Assembly (NCBI GenBank): GCA_046314415.1 | Contig: JBKBWT010000289.1 | Span: 1-8,025 of the forward strand | DNA: 8,025 bases | Direction of reading: 5' to 3' | Origin: JADJNW01 sp046314415 | GTDB lineage: Bacteria > Bacteroidota > Bacteroidia > Chitinophagales > Saprospiraceae | Position numbers and translations under genes: made by a program | Notes under the pieces: generated by a model | Seen by the model: only the letters and a program-made list of their open reading frames with translations | What the model was told of the DNA's origin: nothing | The model's database searches: none | In this document: piece by piece, positions 5,435 through 8,025 of the stretch | How the letters are laid out: each line of letters starts with the position of its first letter | How positions within the stretch are numbered: the stretch's first letter is position 1

Positions 5435-6853
5435 TTATTGAAACCACTGCTTGTACCGTTCCAGTGCCGGGTCGATCCCCGCTCCGCGTTGTGCCTTCGT
5501 CGGGAAATCGGCGCGAATGTCGGCAGGTATGCCTTTGGCTTCATACTCGCGCTCTTTGGCATCACTTACCACCTCATTCGACAAGGAAAATAGCCAGCCA
5601 TTGGGCAAGGCTTTGTTCAAAATGGTAGAATAGATACCGTTAGTGGTCTCCCCGACCGTTTTCACCTGCGGAAGTTGTTTCATTGTGAGCGTAAAAATCT
5701 CGGCAGCGCTAGAAGTCATAATGCTGGTGAGGATGCGTACTGGCTTGGTAAAAGGTTGTTGCCCGGTGGGGTGCACCCTTACCACCTGAGTAGGACCATA
5801 GCCCTGGTCGTCCCGCGCTTTGAATTGCCAGGCGAATTGTGAATTGGCAAAAAAGCGCCCTGCCAGTTCGAGCGAGTGCCGATCGTAGCCACCGAGATTG
5901 AAGCGTACATCCAGTACTAAGCCTCTACAGTTTTTCAAATCAGCAAATGCCTGATCCAGCCCGCTTTGCAGTTCTTTCAGGTCGTAGCCTGCCATTTGTG
6001 CCACCAGCAGATACCCGGTTGTATCGTCGAGTTTACCCCAGAGGAGGTTGTCATTGACTGCCGTTTTAAAATTGCCTTGCAAATAAATCCCAGCGATGTT
6101 TTGAACGAAGCCAGGAAACTGTTCAACCAGGTACATTTTCAATTCAGGCTGGCTAATGTTTTCAGGTAATTCCGGCAAAAAGCGGGCAAAAGTGCGATTG
6201 GCGCCGGCGTCAAAGCGATTGATAAAATCGTCCCCATTGGTGGTGAGGGTCACATGGTCTTCCTGAAATTTTGTAAGCATTTCGTTGAAAATGGTCTCCA
6301 GATTGTTCGCAGTTACCTGCGGTCTGTAATGGTCGCGCAGCGCATCCCAATCCACCTGGCGTTCTTTGAAAAAAGCATAATGCTCTTTGAACGTTTGCCA
6401 CAGTACGTCGAAATTCACCAGCGGGTCCTGGGTAGGCTGCATGCCGCCGTTGGCGCAGACGCTCGGCAGTTGGGGCAATTTGCGGAAGTGAAATTCGGTG
6501 ATAATCCCCTGTCCGTGGTAAATCATCCTATCGCCGCGCTTATTCAGCTGCACCTGCCAGTCGGCTACATTCAAGGAGTTGTTGTCAAAGAAAAAGCTTT
6601 TTTGAATGCACGTTTTACTCGTTGCATCATAAACGGTAGCGACGCCATTGCGAATGTCCAGTACATAGCCATAGCCAATGGATTGCCACACGCCTTCGAG
6701 TTTTTCGGCGTTATCGCCTGGCGGCAGTTCCATCCATGCCTCCTCGTCCTTGCTACAAGAGGCACTAGTGAACGACAGCGTTGTACAAAACATGCACAAT
6801 AGGCATAACGGTAGCCAGCGCTTGCCGGGAAGCGCCATTTTTTGATCCTTCAT
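5435..6853 (-). CDS. S41 family peptidase (tricorn-type), probable lipoprotein
   Basis: The 472-residue product has an N-terminal signal (hydrophobic about 13-29) ending in TSASC, so C33 is a plausible lipidation site, although the -3 Ser is atypical of a lipobox. Residues about 48-125 form a small beta domain (GVWQSIGYGYVLDI). Residues about 147-205 are the tricorn-like core helices (FDVLWQTFKEHYAFF, VDWDAL) ending in EDHVTL. The S41 catalytic region runs about 280-450: TGYLLVAQM, GLVLDVRFNLGGYD (311-324), TSSAAEIF (380-387) and GETTNG (401-406), closing with REYEAKGIPADI. Aligning by eye with tricorn suggests H200, S382 and E438 as catalytic residues. The Lys of the CtpA-type dyad is absent (I407 at its expected place). 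No PDZ domain is evident. The likely role is periplasmic cleavage of peptides or proteins; the substrate is unknown. An alternative start at 6838 is preceded by AAGGA. Confidence 0.88.
   Translation of the reverse strand: MKDQKMALPGKRWLPLCLLCMFCTTLSFTSASCSKDEEAWMELPPGDNAEKLEGVWQSIGYGYVLDIRNGVATVYDATSKTCIQKSFFFDNNSLNVADWQVQLNKRGDRMIYHGQGIITEFHFRKLPQLPSVCANGGMQPTQDPLVNFDVLWQTFKEHYAFFKERQVDWDALRDHYRPQVTANNLETIFNEMLTKFQEDHVTLTTNGDDFINRFDAGANRTFARFLPELPENISQPELKMYLVEQFPGFVQNIAGIYLQGNFKTAVNDNLLWGKLDDTTGYLLVAQMAGYDLKELQSGLDQAFADLKNCRGLVLDVRFNLGGYDRHSLELAGRFFANSQFAWQFKARDDQGYGPTQVVRVHPTGQQPFTKPVRILTSIMTSSAAEIFTLTMKQLPQVKTVGETTNGIYSTILNKALPNGWLFSLSNEVVSDAKEREYEAKGIPADIRADFPTKAQRGAGIDPALERYKQWFQ
6846..6850 (-). 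promoter_or_regulatory. AAGGA that could set an alternative S41 start at 6838
   Basis: On the - strand AAGGA is followed after 7 nt by the in-frame ATG at 6838 (MALPGKRWLPLCLL), a canonical Shine-Dalgarno spacing. The first ATG (6853) has no such site. With the later start the signal peptide would be 27 residues before Cys, which is more typical. The start therefore remains open between 6853 and 6838. Confidence 0.3.
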
Positions 6854-6934
6854 GTTGTTACAGTTTTTAATTTAAAAAGGTGATTAAACGACACCACTAA
6901 GATGTGCCGGGCTGCGCCGCCCCCACCGGAGCTG

Positions 6935-6997
6935 GGTCATCCAGATGCTGAAATACGCCAGGTGTAGGCTGAAGTAGATAAAAATGAGGCTGAAGTA
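6935..6997. repeat. Three tandem 21-bp units (YFSxxxx heptapeptide)
   Basis: Units are at 6977-6997, 6956-6976 and 6935-6955. On the + strand the shared core is GGCTGAAGTA; the first two copies match over 12 bp (AGGCTGAAGTAG at 6966-6977 and 6987-6998), and the third is diverged. In the - strand frame each unit encodes Y-F-S plus four hydrophobic residues. The period equals that of the larger array at 4797-5090, but the sequence is unrelated. Confidence 0.6.
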
Positions 6998-7057
6998 GGG
7001 TAGATTTAATGCCGCCAGCAACGAATTGTTTGTCAGTTGATATTTGGAAAAGAAAGC

Positions 7058-7096
7058 GCCCCTACCCTTTTTTGTAACAAATACAAAGCACGGGGC
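7058..7096 (-). terminator. Possible nested hairpin after the GldM-like gene
   Basis: GCCCC/GGGGC (7058-7062 with 7092-7096) encloses an inner stem TTTGTA/TACAAA (7071-7076 with 7082-7087) and its 5-nt loop. It starts 2 nt past the stop of the - strand gene ending at 7098, and the - strand exit is pyrimidine-rich (TTTCTTTTCC). The outer stem is short and the spacing between stems is uneven, so termination is only plausible. Confidence 0.35.
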
Positions 7097-7097
7097 A

Positions 7098-7763
7098 TTA
7101 TTCCACAGTCAAATCAATAATATTCAGTTTTTCTGCGACTTTCATGCCTGGCATTTTTGCATAAATATCTTCAAAATAGACTTTATCACCAGATTTGATT
7201 TTTGCCAGTTCATTCCGAATAGCATCATTAAATTTGCCTCCTTCATTGGTTAAAGTGCAAATCACGGTATTGTTTCGGACAATTTTCATGGTAAATCTTT
7301 GGACAGGGATGCGACCGCAAATGTCTAATTTTTCTATCAAGATCACGATACCTTCTTGTGCTTTGAGTTCTGTAGCCTTTATTTTATCCGATTTATATCG
7401 CCCAATGTATGCCGTTGCAGGAAACCGCATGATCCGATAGACTCTTTCTCCTAAGGTTACAATATTAGATTTCACCTTTCTTTTGATGTAAATTTTTGCA
7501 ATGCCTATACTGTTAGGAATAAATTCGTATTCGCAGTCCATTCCCTTTATCATACCATTATCTGTTGTAATAATCAATTCATTACACGGTACATTTTCAA
7601 CCATTATAGTAAAAAAATTACCAATACCAGGATAGGCGATGTTGAATTTTTTGTTTTCAATAGCTATTTTTTGGCTAAATAAGGAAATAGTGAGTAAAAG
7701 AAAAACGGACGTGCTCATAACTTGCTTAGAGACAATCCGATAAATAACTTGTGGGCACTTCAT
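7098..7763 (-). CDS. Stand-alone GldM C-terminal-like secreted protein
   Basis: The 221-residue product has an N-terminal signal (basic residues to about 13, hydrophobic about 17-29, cleavage near LFS before QK). ATGs at 7763 and 7718 are both possible; 7763 keeps the basic n-region. Residues about 38-97 resemble an Ig-like GldM domain (NIAYPGIGNFFTIMVENVP, ITTDNGMIKG, YEFIPNSIGIAKIYI). Residues about 106-221 resemble the last GldM domain, with the typical ending SGDKVYFEDIYAK...LNIIDLTVE. In GldM/PorM, the type IX secretion motor protein of about 500 residues, these domains are the periplasmic tip contacting the GldK/GldN ring. Here the membrane helix and N-terminal domains are absent, so it cannot be a motor stator by itself. 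It may be a regulator, an accessory ring partner, or a diverged secreted paralog. The gene is AT-rich compared with the S41 gene, which hints at separate ancestry. Confidence 0.78.
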   Translation of the reverse strand: MKCPQVIYRIVSKQVMSTSVFLLLTISLFSQKIAIENKKFNIAYPGIGNFFTIMVENVPCNELIITTDNGMIKGMDCEYEFIPNSIGIAKIYIKRKVKSNIVTLGERVYRIMRFPATAYIGRYKSDKIKATELKAQEGIVILIEKLDICGRIPVQRFTMKIVRNNTVICTLTNEGGKFNDAIRNELAKIKSGDKVYFEDIYAKMPGMKVAEKLNIIDLTVE

Positions 7764-7847
7764 TTGGCAATTGTTTATTTTTATAATCTCAATTGCCTAC
7801 TTTCGTTACACTTTATTCTGTTGAGCATATTATTTTTTAAGCGTTAT

Positions 7848-8024
7848 TCATTTCGTCGCCTGCTTCACCCCCCAATCCGTTGGTAAGCCATCTAAACTTT
7901 CCACGTTTTTTTCCTGAATGTATTCGGTAAGTCCGGCTTCGCCTTTTTTGTTTGCCCAATCAAAATGGATGTTGCGCTCGCCCTGGTATTCGTACAAGGG
8001 CACACTGTAACCACAGGAGGTTTG
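7848..8024 (-). CDS. Pyridoxamine 5'-phosphate oxidase family flavoprotein, C-terminal end, cut by right edge
   Basis: A - strand frame is open from the right edge to the TGA at 7848-7850 and gives 58 residues. It reads QTSCGYSVPLYEYQGERN, WANKKGEAGLTEYIQEKN, VESLDGLPTDWG. The SCGY-VP-YEY-GER / KKGE-GL--Y--EKN / S-DGLPT pattern is what I know from the C-terminus of a PPOX-class flavin-nucleotide-binding family common in Bacteroidota. Such proteins bind FMN or a related cofactor and are usually of uncertain substrate; they should not be equated with PdxH. The start lies outside the window. It reads towards the GldM-like gene on the same strand, 84 bp away, with no strong terminator visible between them. 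Confidence 0.8.
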   Translation of the reverse strand, partial: QTSCGYSVPLYEYQGERNIHFDWANKKGEAGLTEYIQEKNVESLDGLPTDWGVKQATK

Positions 8025-8025
8025 C

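Larger units (their letters stand above)
6884..7097 (-). pseudogene. Start-less membrane-segment coding fragment with heptapeptide repeats
   Basis: Between the GldM-like gene and the S41 gene, one - strand frame is open for 74 codons (7108 down to the TAA at 6884-6886) but has no ATG or GTG, and a TTG only in the middle. From about 7035 it reads like a real membrane protein tail: NNSLLAALNLP, then YFSLIFI-YFSLHLA-YFSIWMT, then QLRWGRRSPAHLSGVV. The codons show G/C-rich third positions (TAC TTC AGC, CTG GCG, ATC TGG ATG ACC CAG CTC CGG), unlike the AT-rich gene upstream. I read it as the 3' remnant of a membrane-protein gene whose 5' part is gone. It could instead be a short repeat-derived sequence. 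I do not recognise the family. Confidence 0.45.

Noticed and set aside
6254..6802. 182-codon frame on the + strand
   Set aside because: It is antisense to the S41 peptidase, whose motifs are unmistakable, so it is a shadow of that gene.
6885..7065. Alternative - strand frame (GVFQHLDDPAPVGAAQPGTS...) in the S41/GldM-like gap
   Set aside because: It also reads without stops but has no start, and its codon third positions are less biased than in the membrane-segment frame. I kept only the latter as a fragment.
1..8025. tRNA, rRNA or insertion sequence
   Set aside because: No cloverleaf-like segment, rRNA-like stretch, transposase frame or terminal inverted repeat pair was seen in reading both strands.

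Overview
The window looks like a chromosomal segment of a Bacteroidota bacterium, plausibly the Saprospiria/Chitinophagia side, though I cannot place it further. Four things point there: a GldM C-terminal-type protein (gliding/type IX secretion family, confined to this phylum), a lipoprotein S41 peptidase of the tricorn type, A-rich translation starts mostly lacking Shine-Dalgarno sequences, and a promoter element matching the phylum consensus TAnnTTTG.

Left part, + strand (1-3018): the 3' end of a gene for an Ig-like (DUF4352-like) protein, cut by the window edge; 51 bp later a BamA/TamA (Omp85) outer-membrane barrel protein; then, after an intergenic region with its own candidate promoter, a secreted coiled-coil protein of unknown function. 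A bidirectional hairpin terminator (3035-3070) separates these genes from the convergent - strand gene.

Middle part (3072-5434): a - strand gene for a fused ABC importer subunit of the osmoprotectant/betaine/choline/ergothioneine class. The permease is followed by a tethered ProX-type binding domain whose two halves are in reversed order (C-terminal half first, N-terminal half last), which is a circular permutation. No ATPase gene is present in the window. The leader of this gene carries a compact hairpin. Further upstream lies an array of about 14 tandem 21-bp units (4797-5090) sharing the core AAATGTGTGTT, then a gene-free stretch with short direct and inverted repeats.

Right part, - strand (5435-8025): a lipoprotein-like S41 peptidase; a start-less, coding-like membrane-segment fragment containing three 21-bp/heptapeptide repeats; a stand-alone, AT-rich GldM C-terminal-like secreted protein; and the C-terminal end of a pyridoxamine-phosphate-oxidase-family flavoprotein, cut by the right edge.

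Most products act in the envelope: outer-membrane insertion, periplasmic solute capture, periplasmic proteolysis and a gliding/secretion-type domain. They do not form one obvious pathway. The two points most worth following up are the permuted importer subunit and the 21-bp array upstream of it.
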